From: Brevundimonas sp. UBA7506
GTDB lineage: Bacteria > Pseudomonadota > Alphaproteobacteria > Caulobacterales > Caulobacteraceae
Length of the DNA: 64,000 nt
Direction: 5' to 3'
NCBI RefSeq assembly: GCF_002479495.1
Contig: NZ_DLNQ01000005.1
Span: forward strand, 629,095-693,094
Position numbers and translations under genes: made by a program. Below the pieces are notes generated by a model, which was given only the letters and a program-made list of their open reading frames with translations, searched no databases and had not been told where the DNA came from. Positions 57,178 through 64,000 of this stretch are shown here, one piece after another; position 1 is the stretch's first letter, and every line of letters begins with the position of its first letter.

Positions 57178-57864
57178 GTGAGCATCGAACGCGACCTGGA
57201 AGGCTGGACCATCGCCTTCGACCTGGACGGGACCCTGGTGGACTCGGCGCCCGACCTGATCGGCACGCTGAACCGGATGCTTGCGCAATATGACCTGCCG
57301 CCCGTGCCCATGTCCTCGGCCCGGCATCTGGTCGGGCATGGGGCCATGGCCCTGCTGCGTCACGGCTTCATGGAGGCGGGCGCCGCCTGGGACGAGGCCC
57401 ATGCGCCCGGCCTGTTCGAGCGCTTCATCGAGGACTATCTGGCCCATATCGCCGACGAGAGCCGCCCGTTCGACGGCGTGGTTCCGGCGCTGGAGCGGCT
57501 GGCCGCGCGCGGGGCCGTCCTGTGCGTCGCCACCAACAAGCGCACGGACCTGTCGGTGGCCCTGATCGAGGCGCTGGACCTGACGCGGCACTTCGCCTTC
57601 GTCGCCGGGCCGGACGCGGTCTCGGCCCGCAAGCCCAGCGGGGCGCACATCCATGAAGCGGTGCAGAAGGCGGGCGGCGATCCGGCGCGCTGCGTCATGG
57701 TCGGCGACAGCACCACCGACACCAAGGCCGCCAAGGATGCGGGCGTGGCCTGCATCGTCGTCGGCTTCGGCTACAACGACGTGCCGCGTGAAGAGCTGGG
57801 CGGGGATGTGGTGATCGACCACTACGACGGGTTTGAAGACGCGCTGGCTGAGGTGATGGGCTAA
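57178..57864 (+). CDS. gph: Phosphoglycolate phosphatase / HAD hydrolase
   Basis: A 228 aa HAD-family phosphatase with motif I FDLDGTLVDSAPDL (Asp nucleophile), motif II CVATNKRT, Lys in ARKPSG and motif IV VMVGDSTTDTKAA. Such enzymes clear 2-phosphoglycolate from damaged DNA ends or photorespiration. GTG 57178 (GGGAG 4 bases before) is the chosen start. It is divergent from glmU. A short GGCGAAGGCCGG stretch after it, near 57897, echoes the palindrome at 9177. Confidence 0.88.
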   Translation: MSIERDLEGWTIAFDLDGTLVDSAPDLIGTLNRMLAQYDLPPVPMSSARHLVGHGAMALLRHGFMEAGAAWDEAHAPGLFERFIEDYLAHIADESRPFDGVVPALERLAARGAVLCVATNKRTDLSVALIEALDLTRHFAFVAGPDAVSARKPSGAHIHEAVQKAGGDPARCVMVGDSTTDTKAAKDAGVACIVVGFGYNDVPREELGGDVVIDHYDGFEDALAEVMG

Positions 57865-58016
57865 GGCCCCTCGCCCGCCCCTCCATCGCTCCCCCCGGCG
57901 AAGGCCGGAATCCGGACACCGAACACGGCCCGGAATCGGACGCTCTGAAGTTCGCTTAAGGGTGGAACGCCGACGTGTCCAAGTGACTTTTCTGCGTAGG
58001 GCGATATCGTACGCGT

Positions 58017-58424
58017 ATGATTGAGATCGACCCTCAAGAGCCGCCCGCAATCATCGAGTTGCACAACGATGCCCAAGGCATTGCCCAGTTGAGGCTCTAC
58101 GGTGACGACTGTGCCTTGATGGGCTGGACTGGGGATTACAAGAGCGGTGCGCCCGTAGCCGCATTTCTGGCAAAGGCTGAAGCTTCGAATACCGACGCCG
58201 CCAAAGCCGTCGAAATCTTGCTCGAGCAGACGAGCGAAGCATTCTACCACTGGCGTCTGGAATTTCTCGAACAAGATACGATGAAGCTCGCCGAGTTTCT
58301 TTCGATCACCTGCCCAGACCTGAACCAGCGCTTTCCAGATTTTCTCGTGGCGGATGGCGATGAGCCAAAGACGCCCCAGCAATTCCAGATGAAATTACTC
58401 AGCTTCGTAATCAGGCTGTCTTAG
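58017..58424 (+). CDS. Orphan hypothetical protein
   Basis: A 135 aa soluble, acidic protein (ALMGWTGDYKSGAPVAAFLAK and QTSEAFYHWRLEFLEQD), with no recognised domain. Base composition is lower in GC than neighbours and it stands alone, with 152 and 157 bases of non-coding DNA before and after it. No terminator or repeat clearly borders it, although a GGCGAAGGCCGG stretch lies upstream. It may be recently acquired. Confidence 0.7.
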   Translation: MIEIDPQEPPAIIELHNDAQGIAQLRLYGDDCALMGWTGDYKSGAPVAAFLAKAEASNTDAAKAVEILLEQTSEAFYHWRLEFLEQDTMKLAEFLSITCPDLNQRFPDFLVADGDEPKTPQQFQMKLLSFVIRLS

Positions 58425-58581
58425 CGGCAACTCCGCCCCGCCCGCTGGGATGAGCGGGTTGGGGTGAGGCAGAAAAACTAAACGACCAACCAGAACTTCT
58501 AACCCTCAATCGCTCCCGTTGCGGTTGCCGTCCCCCCATGCGCCAAACACATAGGTCGACCGCTCCTCCCCAAAGGTCGTC

Positions 58582-59871
58582 ATGTTTCGTCGCTTCTTCG
58601 CTATCCCGCTTTGGCAGCGCACCGCTGCTGGTTTCGCCCTGGGCATCATCGCCGGCCTGATCCTGCGCGAGCAGGCCGTGGTCTGGTTGCAGCCGATCGG
58701 CGACGTCTATCTGAACCTGATCCGCATGGTGGTGGCGCCGCTGGTGCTGTTCACCATCGCCAGTTCGATCGCCAAGCTGGGCGAAGGGGTGGGCGCGGTG
58801 CGGCTGGGGGTGCGGACCATTGTCTGGTTCGCCATCACCTCCCTGCTGGCGGTCTTGGTCGGCTTCGCCTTCGGGCACATCATCAATCCGGGCGTCGGCC
58901 TGGCTGACCTGCCGCTGGGCGAGGTCAAGGAACGCGTGATCCCGACGCCGTTGCAGGTGCTGCTGGGCGTTGTGCCGACCAATCCCTTCGCCTCTCTGGC
59001 CGAGGGCAAGGTGCTGCAGATCATCTTCTTCTCGGCCCTGATGGGCGCCGCCCTGGTGGCGCTGGGCGACCGGGCGCAGACGGCGCGGCGACTGGTGGAT
59101 GAAGGCGCGGCCCTGGTCTTCCGCATCACCCGCTGGGTGATCCAGCTGACGCCGTTCGGGGTGTTCGGCCTGATCGGCTCGGTCGTCGGCGGCTATGGCT
59201 GGGAGGCGCTGCTGCCGCTGGGCAAGTTCATCTTCGCCATCTACGCGGCCTGCCTGTTCCACATCCTGATCGTCTATTCGGGCCTGCTGAAGCTGCACGG
59301 GCTGAAAATCCGCAGCTTCTTCCGCGGGGCCTTCGCGGCGCAGCAGACGGCCTTCGCCACCTCCTCGTCGCTGGGCACCCTGCCGATCACCCTGCGTCAG
59401 ACGGTCGAGCGTCTGGGCGTGCCGCAAGCCTATGCCGCCTTCGCCGTGCCCCTGGGCGCCAATGTGAAGATGGACGGCTGCGGTGCCATCTATCCGGCCA
59501 TCGCCTCGATCTTCATCGCCCAGTATTTCCAGATCGACCTGACACTGACGCAATACGTGCTGATCGGCCTGACGGCGGTTCTGGGATCGCTGGGGACGGC
59601 GGGGGTGCCCGGCACCAGCATCGTCATGCTGACCCTGACCCTGTCGACGGCGGGCCTGCCGCTGGAAGGTATCGGCTACATCGTCGCCATCGACCGGATC
59701 ATCGACATGATGCGCACGGCCACCAACGTCACCGGCCAGATGGTCGTGCCCGTTCTGGTGGCCAAGGAGGAAGGCATCCTGAACGAGGACATCTACAACG
59801 GTCACGTCGCCTGGCTGCCCGGCGATCCCGAGGCGGAAACGCCCGAAGGCGTGCGCGCGGCGGGTATTTGA
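58582..59871 (+). CDS. Dicarboxylate/amino acid:cation symporter (DAACS family)
   Basis: A 429 aa inner membrane carrier that imports C4-dicarboxylates, glutamate or aspartate with Na+ or H+. About eight helices with two re-entrant loops are suggested. Loop 1 is FATSSSLGTLPITL (serine-rich motif), and the later GANVKMDGCGAIYPAI carries the xMDG cation-binding sequence. Substrate cannot be read from the sequence alone. It is followed by a terminator and tRNA-Val. Confidence 0.92.
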   Translation: MFRRFFAIPLWQRTAAGFALGIIAGLILREQAVVWLQPIGDVYLNLIRMVVAPLVLFTIASSIAKLGEGVGAVRLGVRTIVWFAITSLLAVLVGFAFGHIINPGVGLADLPLGEVKERVIPTPLQVLLGVVPTNPFASLAEGKVLQIIFFSALMGAALVALGDRAQTARRLVDEGAALVFRITRWVIQLTPFGVFGLIGSVVGGYGWEALLPLGKFIFAIYAACLFHILIVYSGLLKLHGLKIRSFFRGAFAAQQTAFATSSSLGTLPITLRQTVERLGVPQAYAAFAVPLGANVKMDGCGAIYPAIASIFIAQYFQIDLTLTQYVLIGLTAVLGSLGTAGVPGTSIVMLTLTLSTAGLPLEGIGYIVAIDRIIDMMRTATNVTGQMVVPVLVAKEEGILNEDIYNGHVAWLPGDPEAETPEGVRAAGI

Positions 59872-59877
59872 TCAAAG

Positions 59878-59933
59878 AGGCTTGCCGTCGTCGGAATCGC
59901 GGGCTACATCGCGCCTCCCGACGGCCCAAGCCT
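59878..59933 (+). terminator. Long hairpin terminator after the symporter gene
   Basis: AGGCTTG and CCGTCG on the left pair with CGACGG and CAAGCCT on the right, with a loop of about 28 bases. A T-rich TTCTGATTT follows. It stands seven bases after the symporter stop and separates it from tRNA-Val. Confidence 0.7.
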
Positions 59934-59957
59934 TTCTGATTTGGCCGTTACTGCGCT

Positions 59958-60032
59958 GGACGCGTAGCTCAGCGGGAGAGCACCTCGTTCACACCGAGGG
60001 GGTCACAGGTTCAATCCCTGTCGCGTCCACCA
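59958..60032 (+). tRNA. tRNA-Val (anticodon CAC)
   Basis: A 75-base cloverleaf with CCA encoded. Acceptor GGACGCG pairs with CGCGTCC, the anticodon arm is CCTCG-TTCACAC-CGAGG with CAC, and the T-arm carries GGTTCAATCC. It reads GTG codons. tRNA genes are frequent integration sites; the gene content to its right differs from the housekeeping run to its left. Confidence 0.95.
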
Positions 60033-60108
60033 TTCTTCCCCTTATCTTACAACAAGATAGAACTCATCTCCTGGCCGTGAACCTGGGGCGTCTGAGGTTT
60101 GACTTCGT

Positions 60109-60130
60109 TAGGGGGGCGCTAGGGGGGCGC
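60109..60130. repeat. Tandem 11-base repeat with G-runs after tRNA-Val
   Basis: TAGGGGGGCGC occurs twice in direct tandem about 77 bases after tRNA-Val, in a 258-base stretch otherwise without a gene. The two G6 runs could form an unusual structure, but the significance is unknown. Confidence 0.5.
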
Positions 60131-60290
60131 CGGAAACCTCGCTCAAAACGGCGTTTCAGGCTGTTTCAAGCACGAATTCGCCGCGAACAAGCATAGCAGC
60201 ATTGCCGTTGCTTGCCCGGAACGCTTCAGCAAGGACCGACGTAGGCCCGGTCGGCGAGACGCCCCCAGGCATCCAGCGAGGCCGCTTCAC

Positions 60291-60611
60291 TCACTCCGGA
60301 GCAGACGGAGGTGAACTGGTCGCAGCGGGCGGACTCGGATTCGTCGTGCTTCGGGACGGCGTGGTTGTCCCCGACCCTTGAAGCGCAGCAGAGCCCGGCG
60401 CCTCGGTCGCAACCGCCCCGTTGACCGTCTCGCTGGATGACCCTGACGTCCCCGGTCCAGCAGGAACATCAGTCAAGGTCCCCACTTCCCCCACAGGCTC
60501 CCCTTCCGCCCCGGACGCTTCCCGCGCCCGCCGGTCGGCGTCCCTGCTGCAGGCGGCGGCCAGCAAACCAAGGACAGCCAGGCCGGCCGCGATCTTGATG
60601 TAGGTCTTCAT
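60291..60611 (-). CDS. Small low-complexity lipoprotein
   Basis: A 106 aa predicted lipoprotein (MKTYIKIAAGLAVLGLLAAAC, truncated here to the signal; Cys about 21). The mature part is rich in Ser, Thr, Ala, Pro and Gly (TLTDVPAGPGTSGSSSE) and looks disordered. Its role is unknown. It is last in the minus-strand run from the stress block. Confidence 0.65.
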   Translation of the reverse strand: MKTYIKIAAGLAVLGLLAAACSRDADRRAREASGAEGEPVGEVGTLTDVPAGPGTSGSSSETVNGAVATEAPGSAALQGSGTTTPSRSTTNPSPPAATSSPPSAPE

Positions 60612-60717
60612 GTCGAGCTCCCTTTCGACATAACGGAAAGAGCTAGGCCGAGGATTGTTGCGACTGTCGCCTTTCGGTCAGTCGCGAGCGCCGAGCATCA
60701 CAGGGTCCCGGCGAACC

Positions 60718-61581
60718 TCAGCTCGCCCGTCTCCGGGGCGTAGCCCTCTTCCCCTTCTCCGAAGCGGCCGGCCGCTTGGCCGTCCGCGCGCCCCTGCGAG
60801 GTTCGGCGCCCGACCCTTTCAGGCTGGCGCGGAGCGCGGCCATCAGATCCACGACATTGGTGTCCTCCGGCTCGGCGGCGCGAACAGGCTTATGGCCCTT
60901 CTGTTTGGAGGCGATCAGAGCCTTGAGCGCCTCCTCGTATCGATCGACAAACTGGTCCGGGTCGAAGGGCCCGGTCTTCTGCTCGATGATCCGCCGCGCA
61001 ATATCGACCATGGCCAGATCAGGCGCCTTGTCCGATATGGCTCCGAACACGTCGCGCATCGCGCGGACCTCCCCTCGCGTACGGAGAGAATAGGCGAGGA
61101 TTCCCTGATCCCGCGGCTCCAGCGCCAGCAGACGCTCCCGCGTCGACAGGACCACGCGCCCCAGGGCGATCTTGCCTTCCGAGCGCATGGCCTCACGGAT
61201 AACGCCGAAAGCCTCCTCCGCCAGCGCTCCGGCCGGCGCGAGGTAGTAGGGATTATCCCAGTAGAGGCGGTCGATCTCCTCCTCCGGCACGAAGCGCTCG
61301 ATATCGATCGTTTTCGTGCTCTCCAGTTTGACGGATTTTATCTCCTCATCGGTCAGGAGGATGTATTCGTCCTTGGCGACGGCATAGCCCTTGACCAGGG
61401 ACGACCGCTCGACCGGGCCCGTGTCCGGGTCGGTGGTGATCATCCGGATACGATTGTTGGTCTCGGGATTGATGAGATTGAAATGAACATCGCCCCCTGA
61501 ACTGGTCGCCGTGTAAAGGGCGACGGGGCAGGTCACGAGGGACAGACGCAGGTGTCCCTGCCAGGTGGGGCGATACGCCAT
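60718..61581 (-). CDS. Non-homologous end-joining protein Ku
   Basis: Ring-shaped DNA-end binder of bacterial NHEJ. The 287 aa protein has the Ku core (YRPTWQGHLRLSLVTCPVAL, LLTDEEIKSVKLESTKTIDI and GKIALGRVVLSTRERLLALE) and a basic Lys/Arg/Ala tail of about 40 residues that could contact DNA or ligase. The usual partner LigD is not in the window. It is among the stress-type genes after tRNA-Val. Confidence 0.95.
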   Translation of the reverse strand: MAYRPTWQGHLRLSLVTCPVALYTATSSGGDVHFNLINPETNNRIRMITTDPDTGPVERSSLVKGYAVAKDEYILLTDEEIKSVKLESTKTIDIERFVPEEEIDRLYWDNPYYLAPAGALAEEAFGVIREAMRSEGKIALGRVVLSTRERLLALEPRDQGILAYSLRTRGEVRAMRDVFGAISDKAPDLAMVDIARRIIEQKTGPFDPDQFVDRYEEALKALIASKQKGHKPVRAAEPEDTNVVDLMAALRASLKGSGAEPRRGARTAKRPAASEKGKRATPRRRAS

Positions 61582-61677
61582 TTCGAGCCTCCGGGACGGG
61601 CGCCGCGCCCGTCGCGCCCTATCAACACCATGAAACGGGTTTCGCTCCCTGCCCTGCGTCTCACCCGAGCCGACGGT

Positions 61678-61914
61678 TCAGCCGCAGGTTTCGGCCTGCC
61701 CGTCGTCCAGGTCGATGACAAAGCAGTGCTCCCGACCTCCCTCCATATCCGCCACGAAGAGACGGACCTCATCCCCGGCGTTGACAGGAGCAAAGAACAG
61801 TTCGGCATACCCGACCGCCGCGGCCTCAAAGCTCGGGGCCTCGACCACGTGGCCATGGGCTCGGCCTGCGTCTTCAGCGTAGACATAAAAGCGGTTGTGT
61901 CCGGTTCCGGACAT
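61678..61914 (-). CDS. Small hypothetical protein, DUF5961-like
   Basis: A 78 aa soluble protein (HNRFYVYAEDAGRAHGHVVE, ELFFAPVNAGDEVRLFV and GGREHCFVIDLDDG) resembling a small alphaproteobacterial family I associate with DUF5961; not verified. Its start follows AGGAGGT, a strong ribosome site. It lies between Ku and the small membrane proteins on the same strand. Confidence 0.7.
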   Translation of the reverse strand: MSGTGHNRFYVYAEDAGRAHGHVVEAPSFEAAAVGYAELFFAPVNAGDEVRLFVADMEGGREHCFVIDLDDGQAETCG

Positions 61915-62002
61915 TGAGACCTCCTAAGCCTTGGGCCTGATCGTATTCGACTGCTAACTCAGCTGGCGCCCACACGACCACCCGTGTCGAACGCTTCGCA
62001 AG

Positions 62003-62128
62003 TCAGGCGTCTGGCGGCGTTTCATCGGCCTTCTTTCCAGGCGCCCCCGGATGCCGGCGGCTCCACCGGAACGCCGCCGCCGCAACCGCGGTGAAGACGA
62101 GACCCAGAGCGAAAAGCAGGAAGTTCAT
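62003..62128 (-). CDS. 41-residue single-helix membrane protein
   Basis: MNFLLFALGLVFTAVAAAAF forms one hydrophobic helix, followed by a basic, Pro-rich tail (WSRRHPGAPGKKADETPPDA). ATG 62128 follows GGGGAAGGGCGC and overlaps the stop of the next small frame upstream (ATGA). Function unknown. Confidence 0.55.
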   Translation of the reverse strand: MNFLLFALGLVFTAVAAAAFRWSRRHPGAPGKKADETPPDA

Positions 62129-62250
62129 GCGCCCTTCCCCGGACTCCATCCCCGTCCGATGCGTCTGAAAGCGCGGCTGATCCGGAACAATCCCATGGCG
62201 ACCGGAACAGCGCCTAGAATGACAAGAAGAATGGCGCCGAGCATCTGCAT
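62125..62250 (-). CDS. 41-residue single-helix membrane protein, coupled to the next
   Basis: ATG 62250 opens MQMLGAILLVILGAVPVAMG, a strong hydrophobic helix, followed by LFRISRAFRRIGRGW, a basic amphipathic tail. Its stop overlaps the start of the downstream 41-residue protein (ATGA). No good ribosome site was seen, so it may depend on the upstream gene or not be translated. Confidence 0.45.
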   Translation of the reverse strand: MQMLGAILLVILGAVPVAMGLFRISRAFRRIGRGWSPGKGA

Positions 62251-62321
62251 ATCGAACCAGCGCCGGGCGAGCTCCGAAGGTTCCCGGCGGCGTCGCCCTC
62301 TCTTCGCAGGCGCTCATAGAG

Positions 62322-62702
62322 TCATGGATCGCTCCATCCCGTGATGCGGACTTGCGCCTGGGGCTTCCCATCAGAGGAAAAGACCAGGGTCGCCCGCTTT
62401 TCGCCGTGTCCCGGCACGTAGTCGAGCGTAGCCCCGGATTTCTCCCCGTCCGCCTCCCCTTCTATCTCAACGGCGGCGGCCGTCATGTCGCCGTTGTTCA
62501 CAACCTTGACCTCCAGCGCCCAGCCCGCTCCCACAGGACGAAGAGCTTGGGGCAGGACGGTCAGGTCGGGCGGCCTGTGATCGGCGAAGGCGGATCGCGC
62601 GAGCACAGCGATCGCTGCGGCGGTGACGATGAGACCCATCAAGGCGCAGACGCACTGCAGCCGTGACAGCGTTTCGCGAGCGGGCTTCTCCCGGTTCTTC
62701 AT
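62322..62702 (-). CDS. TIGR02588-like membrane-anchored protein
   Basis: A 126 aa protein with one N-terminal helix (CVCALMGLIVTAAAIAVLAR) and a periplasmic domain (PDLTVLPQALRPVGAGWALE, VKVVNNGDMTAAAVEIEGEA) that looks like an immunoglobulin-type fold. The order next to a TIGR02587-like gene fits the TIGR02588 family, often found as a pair in alphaproteobacteria; this is by recall, not search. ATG 62702 is two bases after the upstream gene's stop. Confidence 0.7.
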   Translation of the reverse strand: MKNREKPARETLSRLQCVCALMGLIVTAAAIAVLARSAFADHRPPDLTVLPQALRPVGAGWALEVKVVNNGDMTAAAVEIEGEADGEKSGATLDYVPGHGEKRATLVFSSDGKPQAQVRITGWSDP

Positions 62703-62704
62703 CT

Positions 62705-63523
62705 TCACACCAGAAGCCGCGCGGCCGCCGCGCCCAGGGCGGCCGGGAAGGCGAGAACGACGACATTGGCCATGACGGCGCCCGCGCCATGCCCATCTAC
62801 AGCGCCGAACACCCACAGCATGGCGAAGCTCGCAGCCAGACAAAGGGCGTAGCCCGGCAGGGTGAAGTCCAGGAAGGCGCGAAGAGGGCTTTCCTTTTCT
62901 TCCTGCCCCGCGAAACCGGCCTCGAAGACGATGACGTGCAGAAGCGCCAGCGACAGCACCAGCAGCCCCAAGGCGCCTGACGGAGTCGTCAGGTAGGCGA
63001 TCAGCCGCATTTCCTCGGTCGGCGCCAGGTTCATGGCGAAATACAAGGCTCCGGCGAACATGAGGAAGAGCTCGCCAGGGTAGGACGCCTCGTCCTCGTC
63101 GCCCTCCTCCTCATCCCCTGAAAGTTGCCGACGGGCGACAAGGGCGCCGAGGGCGGCCGGGACCGCCTGAAGCGAAACCTGCCCCGCCGCCGAAGTCAGG
63201 GAGGAGTCGTCAAGGACGTTGAACATGGCCAGAAGCGCCGTCGAGGTCGTGAACCCGACGGCGAGCGCCACAAGGGTGTCCAGGCTGTTGTTCACCAAGC
63301 CCCTTCGCGCAGAAAAGCCCGCGTAGTGAGCCAGGCCGTAGAGGACGGGCAAGGCGGCGATCACGAAGGCGAGGCGCCGCGCGGGCGCAGCCGTCACGCC
63401 GAGGGCCCACATCTCCATGGTCATCAGCAAGGGGAGACTGAACAACAGGGCGCCGCCGAATGCGCGCCCCAGATCCGACAGATAGTCGATCTCCGAACCC
63501 AACCCGCGGTCTGCGGACGTCAT
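62705..63523 (-). CDS. TIGR02587-like integral membrane protein
   Basis: A 272 aa polytopic protein with about seven or eight hydrophobic segments (FGGALLFSLPLLMTMEMWAL, LAPTEEMRLIAYLTTPSGAL) and an acidic loop (LSGDEEEGDEDEASYPGEL). It appears to belong to the TIGR02587 family, of unknown function, often beside TIGR02588. The 132 bases upstream hold no gene; a GGAAC hexamer-like element there is not correctly spaced for the general stress sigma factor. Confidence 0.72.
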   Translation of the reverse strand: MTSADRGLGSEIDYLSDLGRAFGGALLFSLPLLMTMEMWALGVTAAPARRLAFVIAALPVLYGLAHYAGFSARRGLVNNSLDTLVALAVGFTTSTALLAMFNVLDDSSLTSAAGQVSLQAVPAALGALVARRQLSGDEEEGDEDEASYPGELFLMFAGALYFAMNLAPTEEMRLIAYLTTPSGALGLLVLSLALLHVIVFEAGFAGQEEKESPLRAFLDFTLPGYALCLAASFAMLWVFGAVDGHGAGAVMANVVVLAFPAALGAAAARLLV

Positions 63524-63655
63524 CCTTCAGATCCTCCTAATCGTCCGCCGCCACGAACTGACGACGTCATTAACGAGCGCAGCCCCAGAGCCAGGGCGCA
63601 TTTCGTTCCAAGATCCAACAAGCCTTGCCGTTCCAGGTCGGACGGCGTTCGCGGC

Positions 63656-64000
63656 TCAGCCGACGCCGGCCCCGCCGGTCACGCCCCAGACCTCTCCGGT
63701 GACGAAGCTGGCCTCCTGGGAGGCGAGCAGGACGTAGACCGGCGCGATCTCCACCGGCTGCCCCGGCCGGCCGAAGGCGCTGTGGGCCCCGAACTGCTCG
63801 ACCTTCTCCTGGGGCTGACCGCCGCTGGGCTGCAGCACCGTCCAGAAGGGTCCCGGCGCGACGGCGTTCACCCGCACGCCCTTCTCGATCATCTGCTTGG
63901 CCAGGGCCTTGGTGTAGGCGACGATCCCGGCCTTGGTGGTCGCATAGTCCAGCAGGATGTCCGAAGGCTCATAGGCCTGGATCGAGGCGGTGGTGATGAT
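63656..64000 (-). CDS. SDR family oxidoreductase, C-terminal part (cut by window edge)
   Basis: The last 114 residues of a short-chain dehydrogenase. The active-site YxxxK reads [20 protein letters not shown], followed by [12 protein letters not shown] and the end [14 protein letters not shown]. The PxxPxEIAPxYVLLAS form recalls stress-linked SDRs of the YhxC type. The start lies beyond 64000. The gap to the TIGR02587 gene is 132 bases. Confidence 0.9.
   Translation of the reverse strand: MITTASIQAYEPSDILLDYATTKAGIVAYTKALAKQMIEKGVRVNAVAPGPFWTVLQPSGGQPQEKVEQFGAHSAFGRPGQPVEIAPVYVLLASQEASFVTGEVWGVTGGAGVG

Noticed and set aside
63572..63609. General stress sigma (EcfG-type) promoter before the TIGR02587-like gene
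   Set aside because: GGAAC and CGTT occur on the minus strand but are about 29 bases apart instead of 16-17.

Overview
The window is a high-GC, densely packed chromosomal segment of an alphaproteobacterium. Gene content and order point to Caulobacteraceae, most likely Brevundimonas or a close relative. The pointers are yceD-plsX-fabH-ihfA-merR without rpmF, a glyA-nrdR-rib-nusB-thiL cluster, a cytochrome bc1 assembly chaperone, an H+-pyrophosphatase, 5-aminolevulinate synthase (C4-type haem pathway), and MutL with an endonuclease motif. No sequence search was possible, so the genus is an inference.

Layout. 1-4.7 kb: minus-strand secD(partial)-yajC-nlpD-like-pcm-surE-serS (protein export, envelope, damage repair). 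4.8-7.1 kb: a cytochrome b561-YceI fusion and a separate YceI lipoprotein, flanked by palindromic repeats. 7.2-14.7 kb: mutL, a tyrosine phosphatase, a kelch protein, an orphan YjhX-like protein, rsmD, a GFA-type protein, a large-tailed RluB-like pseudouridine synthase, divergent tadA, and an MliC-like lipoprotein. 14.7-20.2 kb: aroK-aroB-GNAT on the minus strand, then xerD, accA and a response regulator with a coupled partner on the plus strand. 20.1-26.3 kb: an Atm1-type ABC exporter, threonine aldolase, MscS channel, hybrid sensor kinase and bolA. 26.4-33.1 kb: a J-domain protein, ohr, an FAD monooxygenase, cobS, a PhoX-like Tat protein, ctaA-type haem A synthase and two small membrane proteins. 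33.2-37.9 kb: tRNA-Pro, the lipid-synthesis operon and bamE. 38-49.4 kb: hppA, thiL, nusB, the riboflavin genes, nrdR, glyA, an IPTL-CTERM-like surface protein and hemA with a candidate Fur box. 49.5-59.9 kb: a sialidase-like protein with mmsB, two tandem secreted methyltransferase-like paralogues, gor, rpiA-glmU, gph, an orphan gene and a dicarboxylate-type symporter. 60-64 kb: tRNA-Val followed by a stress-type gene block (lipoprotein, Ku, small envelope proteins, a TIGR02587/TIGR02588-like pair, SDR partial).

How genes work together. The nrdR-ribD'-ribE-ribBX-ribH-nusB-thiL run makes flavin precursors and couples them to transcription antitermination and thiamine phosphate phosphorylation. 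Most junctions are 4-base stop/start overlaps. The ribBX/ribH junction uses CTGA, which implies a CTG start for ribH. The operon carries a RibB with a GTP-cyclohydrolase-II-like tail that has no zinc cysteines, and a reductase-only RibD, so the deaminase and GTP cyclohydrolase II must be elsewhere. A 37-base sequence with 9-base repeats (32 of 37 identical) lies in front of both ribE and gor. Five long imperfect palindromes with CGTCATCC/GGATGACG-type ends form a dispersed intergenic repeat family.

I found no CRISPR array, intact transposon, prophage or recognisable defence system. The best candidates for something under-described are the shared ribE/gor leader, the CTG-start ribH, the tandem secreted methyltransferase-like proteins and the stress block after tRNA-Val.
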